This document shows positions 12,045 to 22,404 of a stretch of DNA of 64,000 bases, piece after piece. A program made the translations under genes and the position numbers. The first letter of the stretch is position 1, and each line of letters opens with the position of its first letter. This DNA is from Gautieria morchelliformis (taxonomy: Eukaryota; Basidiomycota; Agaricomycetes; Gomphales; Gomphaceae), in NCBI GenBank assembly GCA_015179125.1, contig WHVA01000400.1, forward strand, positions 43,560 to 107,559. Direction: 5' to 3'. The notes beneath the pieces are model-generated. The model was given only the letters and a program-made list of their open reading frames with translations. It was not told the origin of the DNA and searched no databases.

Positions 12045-12800
12045 GTTCCTCCTCTGCGCAGTCCGTGATTCTCGCATTTATACCCTTCTCCCACCCCCAA
12101 CAGGCCATTGTACATTCTCCCTGCATCTGGGAGTCTGTCAGGGAATGCGGGTGCCTGGAACACACGGGCCACACGCCCCTGTACCACATCACCTCTTGGA
12201 ACGTGTCCAACACGTCACTGCTTCCCCATGCTCATTTCCAAAGAAAAGCACTTCCCCGCTCGATCAACTCGCTCTAGCACCTAACATGGCAGTTTATATG
12301 ACGATCATGATCCAAGTGATCAATCAACTGTGGATCATGATATACCCATTTAGGGTCGATTCACATCAAGCGCAGGCCGCTTCGCTGGCACGCCACACCA
12401 CAAGACACACATCAATTTGGGAAGCAGAAGCCCCGAAGCTTGCAAGCACGAGAAGCATGTATAGCTCGAAGCGCTCACAGTAGATACGTTATAGAGGTTT
12501 GTAGTTCAATGTCCTGACAGCAATGAGAGTCACTGTCCTAAATACACATTCTATCCTAATTGTATTAAGTTCCTTGTTCTATAGTTCCTTGTATCTTACT
12601 GCACTCCTTTGCCCATTCTCTCTTTTGTGTCCTATACGCGTCATTGGCACATGCATCATCGGCTTACATTAGCAGACCGAAGTGCCGCATCCATGCCGTA
12701 CCGTCCTTTACTCAACAGTGTGCGCAATCTTCGTTTCTATTCTTGGCACCCGGCAGCACATGGTGCCCCATTATGCTCAATTTGGTTACGACCCATCACA
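12045..12800. other. Non-coding stretch after copia copy 1
   Basis: No recognisable coding sequence. ORFs here (for example 11998-12483) start inside the LTR and show no domain. This sequence stands where the middle of the DDE transposase would be expected and may be an unrecognised repeat. Confidence 0.35.
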
Positions 12801-12814
12801 CATGGCGGTGTAGC

Positions 12815-13230
12815 TAGTATGAGAAAAGGTGCCCCGAATGACTTTTATCCAAAATTTCATTGTGAGCTCAACTTTATTGAGCAATACTGAGGTGCAGTCA
12901 AGTTCTGATACAGGTCAAGTGCACAAATGACAGATATAGATGCCATGGAGCACAATGTGATTGCTTGCCTTGATGATATCCCATTGATCCAAATTCAGCG
13001 GTCAGTGGTTTCCAAGTCCATCATCTGAATATGGATTACTCATTGGTTTTATTTATTTATTTATTTATTTATTTATTTGGAGTAGCTATGCAAATCAATC
13101 TGCAATATTCATTTCAGCATACTCACAAGGCTTTTCTGGCTCAATGGCTGCCTGGGCAAACCAAAACCAAAGGTATCATGGACAACAGACTTTGGATGGC
13201 TGAGAAAGCAAAGGCTGCCTATGCATAGCA
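12815..13230 (+). pseudogene. Degenerate DDE transposase, C-terminal part
   Basis: Around 12835 the plus frame reads DFYPKFHCELNFIEQ, a motif carrying the final catalytic Glu of this transposase family as I know it. It is followed after stops by MEHNVIACLDDIPLIQIQR at 12943-13000. Beyond an (ATTT)n insertion come ISAYSQ- and AWANQKYHGH-like residues from the tail. Stops and frameshifts make it non-functional. It looks like the other half of the remnant at 5550-6787. Confidence 0.55.
13047..13078. repeat. (ATTT)n microsatellite
   Basis: About eight uninterrupted ATTT units, lying inside the transposase remnant. Confidence 0.95.
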
Positions 13231-13354
13231 CTTCATTATTGATCTGGAGGTACTTGATACATTACAATACATAGACTATGAGTGGGGAGGCATCCTTGAT
13301 GTGAAATTTGATGAGTAGTTTTTTCAAACTCGACTTGAGGATTTTGGCCACCTT

Positions 13355-13372
13355 TTAGGGTTAGGGTTAGGG
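13355..13372 (+). repeat. Three TTAGGG units
   Basis: TTAGGG repeated three times without mismatch. This is the usual fungal telomere unit, here internal and short. Confidence 0.9.
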
Positions 13373-13429
13373 ATTACATAAGGTTGCCCTATTAGAGCGT
13401 CCTCTATCTTATGCTGATAGTAATGAAGA

Positions 13430-14043
13430 AGCCGGGTCCCAATGGAGAACCCCGCATCCTGACCGTACTGGACAAACGTGAGCAGAATCAAAACACATGC
13501 AAATTGGCAAGCCCACTCCCAAATATTGAAACTATTCTGACCAACATCCTATGACACCCGTTCAGAACGCTAGTAGATGGGAGGGACGCGTATGAGCAGA
13601 TCCATGTTATTGACGAACATGTCGGTCGTACGACTTTCAACACACCTGATGGCACAATGGAGAGTTTAGTCATGCAGCAGGGAGACTGCAACGGTCCAGC
13701 AACATACCAAACTGTCATGAACAATATCTTTGGCGCACACCTTGGTGTCTTCATGGACGTATATCTCGATGACATAGTGATTTACTCAAACTCAATCGAG
13801 GACCACATAAAACACTGCAAGTTAGTCATTGACATCCTGCACCGAGAAAAAATGTACCTTTCCACACCAGATAAGCTCCAGTTTTTTGCAAAGGAAATGA
13901 AGATCCTGGGTCATGTAATCGACGCGCAAGGAATCGTCATGGATCCTGAAAAGGTCGACCAAATATTGAACTGGAAAACACCTACGGGTAGGGATACCCT
14001 GGCATCCTTCATAGGCACTGTCAGCTACATGGCGCCAAACTGC
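13430..14043 (+). pseudogene. Ty3/gypsy reverse transcriptase fragment
   Basis: The first part is interrupted (TVLDKREQNQ.., SPLPNIETIL, LVDGRDAYEQIHV). From 13657 a clean frame runs through VMQQGDCNGPATYQTVMN, the catalytic FMDVYLDDIVIYS, and LGHVIDAQGIVMDPEKV, ending near FIGTVSYMA at 14030. This is the gypsy RT palm and thumb. RNase H and everything beyond are absent. The protein differs in type from elements A and B, so a third gypsy lineage is represented. Confidence 0.88.
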
Positions 14044-14360
14044 AACATGGTATATTCACTGGTGCTGTTGTGATGTGACCAGACCCCTTGTTGATCCTTC
14101 AAATGCCACACATTCAAAGATTTGCCCTTGATTCTAAACTGTGCTGTCAAGTCACCCACCATCCATCTTGCCACACAGTATCTGAAGCCATGGACCTTCA
14201 TCCTACAAGCACTGCTGAGGGAGGGGGCAAGGTTCAGATTGCCGATGGTGGTGACTGCATGAGAACTAGCAGGACAGCTGGATGTTATCAGTCGTTCATT
14301 TGGGTGCACACACATCTCCTATTTTATTTATTGGTGGTGATACTTGAATTTTAGTTCAAT

Positions 14361-14738
14361 TTGCTGGTTGATGTGTATGCACATAAACTGAAGCACCCAT
14401 CTGTCTTTGAGAGACAGTGCTTCTATAGACAGCTCCATCATGTTCTTGTATGTAAACTACCTGATGATCCCCTCTTTGAAGCCTGTCCTATAAGACACTG
14501 GCTCATGGCTGTAAAAAGGTGTCATACAGGCAGTGTGGACATGATGAAGGAAATGGTAACATATATGAGCATGCGACCACAGTTGGAGGTGATTGAGATT
14601 ACTGCCATAAGCTGTGTGGTGGGATGCATACAAGTGGGGATGGGGAACAATTGGAGCATCATTGACCAAAGCAGAGATGTAGTCAGGCTAGACCTTATTC
14701 ATGACCCTGAGCTAATTGAGGAAATGGATGCAGTGTAG
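14361..14738 (+). CDS. Unknown ORF, probably transposon-associated fragment
   Basis: 125 codons, starting MLVDVYAHKLKHPSV. The layout (a hydrophobic LHHVLVCKLPDDPLF strand pattern, a second LMAVKRC strand, then a segment on VVGCIQ and WSIIDQS) recalls C-terminal parts of hypothetical proteins that accompany transposons in basidiomycetes. I cannot name the family with certainty. It ends 45 bp before gypsy element B, whose CCTTT target duplication lies in between. Probably partial, since nothing convincing precedes it. Confidence 0.4.
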   Translation: MLVDVYAHKLKHPSVFERQCFYRQLHHVLVCKLPDDPLFEACPIRHWLMAVKRCHTGSVDMMKEMVTYMSMRPQLEVIEITAISCVVGCIQVGMGNNWSIIDQSRDVVRLDLIHDPELIEEMDAV

Positions 14739-14782
14739 GACTACAATATGCAATATATTGAATTGATGGCTTACTAGCCTTT

Positions 14783-15329
14783 TGTTACAGTACGATCCGT
14801 CGTAAGATGGACCTAGGTCGGGGACGAAACCCGAGGCAAGGTCCGAGGTTGCGGGGCGAGGTTGGATGGGGAAGTCGGAGAGGGACTTGGCTTCAGCTTA
14901 TGTGCTGCACCGACCCTACGCACGAGTCCTAATTTCGGAGGTAAACGAATAAGAGGCGAGGTTTGGCTTAAGAGGCGAGGCTTAGAAACTAGCTAAGGAT
15001 CGAAGGGATACGATAGTTGATTTTCAGACTGAGGAGTAGGAATGCATACAAGGGGGTTTATATATGGGCGAGGGTGCGAGTCAGGGGCGAACATATTAGT
15101 GGAGGTCAGGGCGAGGTCAGGGCGAGGTAATATACGAATGATGCATGATGGAGCGGAATCAGTAACTAAGGGGATACGGGCATGGCATCAAGGTCGGATA
15201 TGAACTCAAGCTCGGGCTCGGGCTTGGGCGCGGATAAGGATCATATGTACTCGGGCACGAATATCACACGGCTCGGGCTCGGAAGAAGGTTTTACCGGTA
15301 AGTAACCGGCCAAAGGCCGGGTTCTTACA
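14783..15329 (-). repeat. 3' LTR of gypsy B
   Basis: 547 bp, TGTTACAG..TTCTTACA as written on the plus strand, rich in GGCGAGG and CTCGGGC text. Differs from the other LTR at a small number of positions (for example TACAGTACG/TACGGTACG and GAGGCGAGG/GAGGGAGG). Confidence 0.93.
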
Positions 15330-15465
15330 GTATCCCCTCCTTATGGCCGAGACCCCCGAGGCCGTAATGTGAACAAGGTTCGCCTATCCTCGAATCTAGA
15401 TCCCGGCCCGATGTTAAGTAGCCGGAAAGGCGAAGCTTAAATCGTAGCCGAGGTTAGATAAAAGG

Positions 15466-16616
15466 GTGGGTAGGAGGCAGCGAACCCAAGTGCCAACGAA
15501 TATGGTGCGCCCGCAACCCCTCTTCAACTCAGCCGTCGACGAGAACAGCGCGAACAATGCGTTTGACCAGACATTGCTGTCTGAGGAGAACGGAGCCTTG
15601 GGCGAGGTTATGCCCGAGGATCGACACAAGGTTGGCACATTGCCAGTTGATGAGACGGGGGCCATCGACATGCGGCAGCCGTGGCAGGAAGGGCCGAATG
15701 GTAAAAAGGTGAGTCGTTGAGTAGTATCGTTTTTGCTGTTCGCTGACTTGAGTAGTACAAGCGAATGTTATTCTCGTACCACCCGACCGACTTGTCCCCA
15801 TACAGGTACAAGCTCGCCGACGGGGGACCTCGTGAGTGGCAACTCGCGACCAAGGCCGAGGCGAGGTGCACGCGCTGTGAAGAGCACGACTATACGTGCC
15901 TTCGGGCCGTTAGTCTCGACTTCGGGCTCGCCGACCAGGGTGCCTGCGTGTGGTGCAGGACACGCTCCTTGGGCTGTAGCATAGCCCAAGGTCGCCGCAG
16001 TAAGGCGTCCTTAGGAAAAGGTCAGGCGGGTGCCGGGGGCAAGAAGCGAGCGAGGAGCGAGGAGGCCGAGGAAAGAGGCCAAGGTTCGGGACGAGGTTGA
16101 GGATGACAACGACTCGAGCGACTGGGTCGAGCGGAATCTCGAGACGAGGGTTGAGAGGATGGAAGCGAGGATGAGCCAGGAGAAGGGTAAGGGGACAGAG
16201 GGAGCGAGGCAGAGTGAGGGGAAGGAAACCGAGGTGGAAGGTCGGAGGGCGAAGAAAGACAAGAAGGTGAAAAGGTCGGAGCGAAGTGCGGAGATGAGGG
16301 AGTTGATAGCGGTGGTGAGGGACGTGGGACAGAAGGTTGGCGAGGTTGGGGAGAGGGTGTGCGAGTTGCTGGGGAGAGGGTGTGCGAGTTGCTGGGGGAG
16401 TTTAGGGCTGCGAATGACCGGATGAACAGGGCGGATGTGGAGTTCATGAGAATAAGGAGGAGGCGGAATTACTTGAAGCGGATGCAGGGGGCGAGAGACT
16501 TGGCCGATTATGGGGGACATGGGGGTCTGGTGGAGCGAAGTAGCAGTAGTAATGAGGAGGAGTCAGGCGAGGGTAGCGAGGAGAGCGAGGGAGAGGATAT
16601 GAGGATGGTGGAATAA
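15466..16616 (+). pseudogene. Antisense Zn2Cys6-like gene inside gypsy B
   Basis: Exon 1 (ATG at 15466 or 15502) ends at 15708. A GT..AG intron of 47 bp follows and exon 2 continues in phase 0 with YKRMLFSYHPTDLSPY. Exon 2 encodes C-x2-C-x6-C-x15-C-x2-C-x6-C (about 15870-15980), close to the Zn(II)2Cys6 pattern but with a longer middle loop. A basic, acidic and coiled-coil region (to 16616) follows in shifted frames. One shift lies near 16090. A second is explained by a 23-bp tandem duplication (AGAGGGTGTGCGAGTTGCTG plus GGG) around 16350-16395. The gene converges on pol. Its position and cysteine spacing match the gene at 1-1105, while the rest of the protein differs. Confidence 0.62.
15709..15755 (+). 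other. Predicted 47-bp intron in the antisense gene
   Basis: GTGAGT donor at 15709, a GCTGAC branch-like site and a TAG acceptor ending at 15755. Unspliced, the frame stops at 15720. Spliced, it joins the cysteine-cluster exon without a phase change. Confidence 0.72.
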
Positions 16617-16734
16617 ACTAGTAACTGGAATAATGGAAGATTTCTTGGATTTTATTGATTTTTTTTGTTGGTGTTCGATTGCGAGGGGATTTTGTTATCT
16701 AACTACTGGGTCATGGGGGGTAAACAAGGAATGA

Positions 16735-19183
16735 TCATAGAGAAGTCAAAGGTCCTGGCTTGGCCGGGTAAGATTCGTGGAAGTCAGTGACCAGCTCCGA
16801 GGCATGATCAAGCTTGGAAGCGAGGATCCACGAGGTTTCTTCGTCGGTACCTTCGTAACCAGTCCACCTAACAAGATAGAGTAACTTGCAGCTCTTGCGT
16901 CTATTATCGATCTTCGAGTCGAGGATTTCGGAAACCTCGAACTCGGGTTCACCATCGATAATGACTGGGGGCGGAGGCGGCTGAACTCGGTTCGGGATGG
17001 TGTTGGGTGAGGCTGGTTCGAGCATAGATACGTGGAATACTGGATGGACTGAATGCATGTGTTCTGGAAGTCGAAGGGTGAATGGGTGAGTACCCGCTCG
17101 GGAAATGATCTCAAACGGTCCCAAGAACTTCTCGGCGAGTTTTTTGGTAGGGTGAGTCATTCTGAAGTACTGTGCCTTCACAAAGGCGAGGGATCCCACT
17201 TGGAAATCAGGAGCGGGCTTGCGGCGAACATCGGCCGAGGCTTGGTAGGTCTTCTGAGCCTCGAGGATGGCGCGGCGAAGTTCTTGGTGAAGCTCGTCCA
17301 GGTCAACCACAAAGTCTCGAGCTCGTGCCGAGGTGAGGTCACGCTCGGGGTGAACTGCGAGGTTCGGATGGTAACCCTTATTAGCAAAGAATGGGGAGAT
17401 ACCGGTGGTTGCGCTAGGCGCGTTGTTGTAGGCGAACTCGGCTAGGGGAAGGAGCGAAGCCCAATTGGACTGCTGATAGTTGCAATATATCCTGAGGTAC
17501 TGTTCCAAGGTCTGGTTAGCACGCTCGGTTTGACCGTCACCCTCGGGATGATATCCCGAGGTGAAATGCAACCGCATGTCCAATGCTTTCCCTAGGGAAC
17601 GCCAGAAGTGCGAGACGAACTCGGAACCCCTGTCCGAGGTGATGTGCGAGGGGACTCCATGCTTGGAAAAGACATGAAGGACGAAGAGGTGAGCGAGCTC
17701 TTGCGAGGTTATCTTGTCTGTGGTTGGATTGAAGATAACCTGCTTAGTGAAGTGGTCAACAATCACTAGGATGGAGGTGAACTCGGATGAAGGGGGAAGC
17801 TGCTCAATGAAATCCATAGAGATGGAATTCCAAGGCTTCTCGGGAACGGGAAGTTGTTTGAGGAGACCATAGGGTTTGTGACATTGCGGCTTGCTTCACA
17901 TACAAGTGGTGCATGTTTTGCAATATTCCTTGACAAAGGATCTAATCCCTGGCCAAGTGTAGTCTCGTCGGATCAGCTCCAAGGTCTTGTTGACTCCGAA
18001 GTGTCCCGAGAGAATGTGGTCGTGCTTGTATTGCAGGATGTGAAGTCGAAGGTCTTGGGCCGCTGGAACATAGGTTCGGTTGTCAAGCTTGAGAAAACCC
18101 TCGGGGTCTGTGGTCCACCTCGGGTCATCAACCAAGCCGAGGTGCGACTTGGCTATGGGGTCCGAGGGGAGGTTCGCTAGTATGTCAGCTCGGATCTGCT
18201 CGTTATCAAGCAGTGAAGCTGCTCGGAGTACAACCGGAGCGATGTTAGTAGCTCTAAGGGATGATGCCAGCTGGTGTTGGGTAAACACTGGTCGTAGGTT
18301 CTGTGGGTTTATGGTGGCATAGTCGCTATTCCCCTCTTTAAGATAGACGTCCCATCGTCTAGTGAGAGAGTAGATGGGACCGATAGGTGGCGAGGTCCCT
18401 TCTTCGAGGTTGATTTTGATATCGTGGGGTCGGTGGGGAGCTAGAGTGTCAGCGCGTGCTTTGCTGAACACATCTGCAAATTCGTGATATACTTCGGGAA
18501 CATGTTTTTTAATGTTCTCAGAAAGCTCGGAAGAACTTTCTCCCGATGTTGCCCCTCTGGCGAGGAGCTCAGGCGAAGCCAGATTGAGCTGAACACTTCG
18601 GACCCTTCCAACCTAGATGCACGCATGAAAGCAGGCGCATTGATTAGGGACATGAGCGGTGCTTGCAATTTCGGAGGCGAGGTCGGAGGTGAGGTCGGAA
18701 GCGGGGGCGAAGATGCCGTAGGCGAGGTTGAAGTCGTAGCCAAAGCTGAGCGGGCTGACGTCGCCGTGGTCGCTGGAGCCGTAGTTAGGTCGATGGTCTT
18801 GAACGTAATACTGCCCAATACCCAGTCAATCGACGGATTGTAGCGGGTGAGCCAGTTGTGGCCAAGTACCATCGAGAAACTCGAGTCGAGCGAGGTTACG
18901 TAGAAGGTAACCCATTGTTGTTCACCAGTCGGAAAGCAAATGCAGAGGTCTAGAGCTTGGGTAATGGTAGTGTTAGTACTACCGTCAAACAGTTCAGAGG
19001 TATAGGGGAGACAGGATAAGCAGGCATAGAGTACTTCTGGACAAATCTGGATTCAATAAAACAATCTGAGGACCCACAGTCAACTAATGCAACAAAAGCG
19101 ACGTTGGGGAGCGAAGGCGAGGTTAGATCTACATTAAGGGAATCTTTGGACAATGAATGAGAAGCGGCGCTGAGTCTGAGCAC
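16735..19183 (-). pseudogene. gypsy B pol: protease, integrase and chromodomain, RT/RNase H deleted
   Basis: On the minus strand the aspartic protease reads ALVDCGSSDCFIE (19090-19050) and LGHNWLTRYNPSIDW (18870-18810), with breaks between. The linker to RT ends EEGTSPPIGPIYSLT and passes directly into RRWDVYLKEGNSDY (junction 18360-18372). That second motif normally follows RNase H, so RT and RNase H are gone without loss of frame. The integrase zinc region (HDHILSGHFG.. CKTCTTC) ends at a TGA near 17896. The core continues with MDFIEQL, TSDRGSEF and the Glu of GQTERANQTL. A chromodomain (ILDSKID, VRWTGYEGTDEETSW) closes the frame at 16735. Confidence 0.9.
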
Positions 19184-19233
19184 ACGGGTGAGGGTACCGC
19201 AATCCTCGGATCGTGCGGTTCCGAGGTTGCTAC

Positions 19234-20465
19234 CTATTTTTTCACCTCCGTAATGGAGGCCGAAGTCCCCTCGTTAGGGGTCTTCGCTGCCCGACCTTTA
19301 GAACCGCTACCGCTGGTAGACTTGTTCTTCGGGCAGTCCTTGACGATGTGGCCTTTGGTGCCGCAAAGCAGACAAAGGCCTTGGTCGACCCGACGTTGGC
19401 GCTCCTTGGGAAGTAGTTTGCCATCCTTCCCGAGCTTGCTCGAAATGTCGGGCTGGCCCTTGTTGTTCGAAGAGTTGTTATTGGAACCCCTGCCGTTGTT
19501 GTTAGTCTTGTTGCGGTTCTTATTGCTGTTGGAACCACTGGAAGACTGGTTGTTGTTAGTGGCATTGCTGCTGGACTGATTAGCAGTGCGTGCAGGCTGG
19601 GAGCTACTACGACCATGGATCATGGCGTCATATTCCTTACGCTCCCAGTAGCGGCTGTCGCATTCCAGCGCGAAGTTCCTAAGCTCGGCGAGGCTGTGGA
19701 ATCGAGGGAAGTGAAGTAAGTCGTCCTTGATTCTTTTGGCCAAGCCCTTGTAGGCGAAGTGTCGGAGGGCCGCATCGTTCCACTGAGTCTGAGTCGAAGC
19801 TCGGGCGAAGTCGATAAAGAATCGGCGGCCTTGTGGTGCTCTTTCATAACGATCTTCTCGAGGTCAATCTCGGCTTGGGCAGCGTTGTCGTATGGGCCGA
19901 AGTTGAGCTCGAGCTCGGCTTTGAAGCTGTCCCAGTCCTCGAGCCAATCTGGCTCGGGTTGGACTTCGCCGAGGATCGCCCGCTCAAAATACTGTAGAGC
20001 TGAGCCGGACAGGTAAGAAATAGCATAATGCACCTTCGAGGCCCCAGTCTTGAACGCTGTGGGACAATCTCGGAAGTTGAGTACGCATTGAAGGAAGAAG
20101 GTGCGAAGCTTGGCTTGGTCAGTACCGTCATAACTATCCGGTTCCTTGACCTTGGCTCGTGCTTCGGACTCGCAAGGTTTCGCGAGTTTGATGAACACTC
20201 GACGCATAAGCACGTTGTCCTCGAGGTCACCGAGGTCCTCGGGTGGTAGGTTGGGGAGATCCTGATCGTTGTCAGAACTTCCCGAGCCATCACCTGGATC
20301 ACCTGAAGGATCACCGGGGTTAGCCCTACCTTTGCCTTTGTTACTAGGCTCGGCGGGGTCTGCGAGGGGTATCCCCGGCGACGGTGGTGAATCATCGGGG
20401 GCTTCCGAGAAGCGTCGTTGTTCTGATATACCCCGAAGGGTGCGGGAACGAGTTATCATGGACAT
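19234..20465 (-). pseudogene. gypsy B gag, frameshifted
   Basis: Starts MSMITRSRTL, with a second ATG six bases on. Contains a retrotransposon Gag domain (VHYAISYLSGSALQYFERAI, then LELNFGPYDNAAQAEIDL). One T is missing near 19812, which shifts the frame. The rest (19743-19234) includes an Asn/Ser-rich linker and a CCHC knuckle (CLLCGTKGHIVKDC, near 19340-19380). A stop separates it from protease, which may be native or acquired. Confidence 0.88.
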
Positions 20466-20509
20466 AGTGAAGAAAAGGGATACGTAGGGTGTAAGCAGTC
20501 TGAAAATAC

Positions 20510-21056
20510 TGTTACGGTACGATCCGTCGTAAGGTGGACCTAGGTCAGGGACGAAACCCGAGGCAAGGTCCGAGGTTGCGGGGCGAGGTTGGATGGGGGA
20601 AGTCGGAGAGGGACTTGGCTTCAGCTTATGTGCTGCGCCAACCCTACGCACGAGTCCCAATTTCGGAGGTAAACGAATAAGAGGCGAGGTTTGGCTTAAG
20701 AGGGAGGCTTAGAAACTAGCTAAGGATCGAAGGGATACGATAGTTGATTTTCAGACTGAGGAGTAGGAATGCATACAAGGGGGTTTATATATGGGCGAGG
20801 GTGCGAGTCAGGGGCGAACATATTAGTGGAGGTCAGGGCGAGGTCAGGGCGAGGTAATATACGAATGATGCGTGATGGAGCAGAATCAGTAACTAAGGGG
20901 ATACGGGCATGGCATCAAGCTCGGATATGAACTCAAGCTCGGGCTCGGGCTCGGGCGCGGATAAGGATCCTATGTACTCGGGCACGAATATCACACAGCT
21001 CGGGCTCGGAAGAAGGTTTTACCGGTAAGTAACCGGCCAAAGGCCGGGTTCTTACA
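20510..21056 (-). repeat. 5' LTR of gypsy B
   Basis: 547 bp. Gag starts 45 bp downstream (toward lower coordinates). The sequence next to this LTR shows no match I recognise to a tRNA end, so the priming mode is unknown. Confidence 0.93.
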
Positions 21057-22404
21057 CCTTTTTGAGGAAAAGTCATCATTATGTCTTGGTTTTATCATGC
21101 ATATATATACTTATAGACATCACCCAAACGTATCCATGGGATTGGCACTCAAATTGGGTAGGTATACCATGTATTATATATGCAGTATCACCACGAGTTA
21201 AATAAATATATTTTCTACTAACTACTGGTAGGAAATCCATGTTTTCATTACTTCCCACATACTGACCTCGTGACTTTCCAAGCATTTATTCACAGTCCTG
21301 GACATTTTTTTATCCACATATTTTGTTCATGGATAAATATGTGGACCAGGTATCAGTGGGAATTCCACATATACCAGATTTTACTTGGGATCTTCATGTA
21401 TTATATGTGGAGACTTACCGCAGTGCGTGGCTGCTGCCACAGGGCATGTGGGTGAGCTTGCGGGAGTTGGACCCAATCTGTGGGCAGTGCACATGTAACT
21501 TGGTCAAGTGTCACTGGAGGCATATAAAATTTTTCTGGTCTGAAAAACTGTTCAAAAAACTATAAAGATATTCCAATTTTTTTTAGTGTTTTTAAGGTAA
21601 AATAACTTTAACAAAAATTTTTGTTTTTGTTAGACTTTGTTGAGCAAGAAAATTGTAAAAAAGTTTAAAGTTTTTTGCAGGGTTTTTTATGTCTTTTTAT
21701 AAGTTTCTTTGTGAAAACACATAGAAACCCATAAAAAACCCTGAAAAAAACTTTGAATCTTTTTACAATTATCTTGCTCAACAAATTCTAATAAAAACAC
21801 AAAATTTTATTATAGTTTTTTTTACATAAAAAAACACTAAAAATATTTGGAAAATCTTTACAGTTTTTTCAACAGTTTTTCAGACAAGAAAACTTTTATA
21901 TGCCTGCAGTGTGTGGAAGCACTGTCAGCTGTCCCACCTGGATAGCACCCATATCACCTGTATTAGAGGTTTGATGTCGCCACTTACACAGTTCTAGTTA
22001 GAGGGACCTATGTGATCTACAATGTACCAGCAGTCAAACCAGTGCTCAGCAGTCGCTTTAGATTTATCTATTTTGGAAAAAACAACACCCCAGCTCAACC
22101 CTGTGCATCCCTCATGCTCCAGCCAGTCTGTCTTTGTCCAGATCCTGTGCCTTCCATCAAAGACCACTGTGGGGGCCAGGCTGAGCAACTGCAAGGGCAA
22201 CAATGAGGGCACCATAGCGTAAGTCTACAATCACTTCTCTAGTAACCCAATCGTTCACTCTCCACCCAGAAGCATTCCTGCAGCAGTAAGGGTGATCAAA
22301 GCCCTTTCAAGGGATGTATGATATGCCAGAAGTTAAATTACTATGATACTATGATAGCAGGAGATGCAATATCTGTGTGTCAATGAGCATTTGCCCTGGG
22401 AAAC
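21057..22404. other. Non-coding stretch with a foldback
   Basis: No gene supported. The foldback at 21512-21911 is the only structured part seen. The piece next to 22404 should include the 3' UTR of the NACHT-WD40 gene. Confidence 0.5.
21512..21911. repeat. 400-bp imperfect foldback, MITE-like
   Basis: The left arm starts CACTGGAGGCATATAAAA and the right arm ends TTTTATATGCCTGCAGTG. Read inward, the two arms match almost throughout (shared blocks TCTGAAAAACTGTT, TTGTTGAGCAAGA, CAGGGTTTTTTATG) down to a GTTTCT..AGAAAC centre near 21713. Arms are about 195 bp, AT-rich and non-coding. No target duplication could be assigned with confidence. Confidence 0.8.

Larger units (their letters stand above)
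14783..21056 (-). mobile_element. Ty3/gypsy chromovirus-type element B (6,274 bp), RT-less
   Basis: Two 547-bp LTRs and a perfect CCTTT target duplication (14778-14782 and 21057-21061) define the element. Gag and pol run on the minus strand, so the 5' LTR is the right-hand one. The order is gag, protease, [RT and RNase H missing], integrase, chromodomain. A separate gene then sits on the opposite strand between the chromodomain and the 3' LTR. Several frameshifts and a stop make it non-autonomous. Confidence 0.92.

Noticed and set aside
16011-16520. Pro/Ser-rich minus-strand ORFs
   Set aside because: Opposite strand of the Zn2Cys6-like gene tail; the composition is the complement of a GAG/AAG-rich sequence. 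The element's own pol frame ends before this at 16735.
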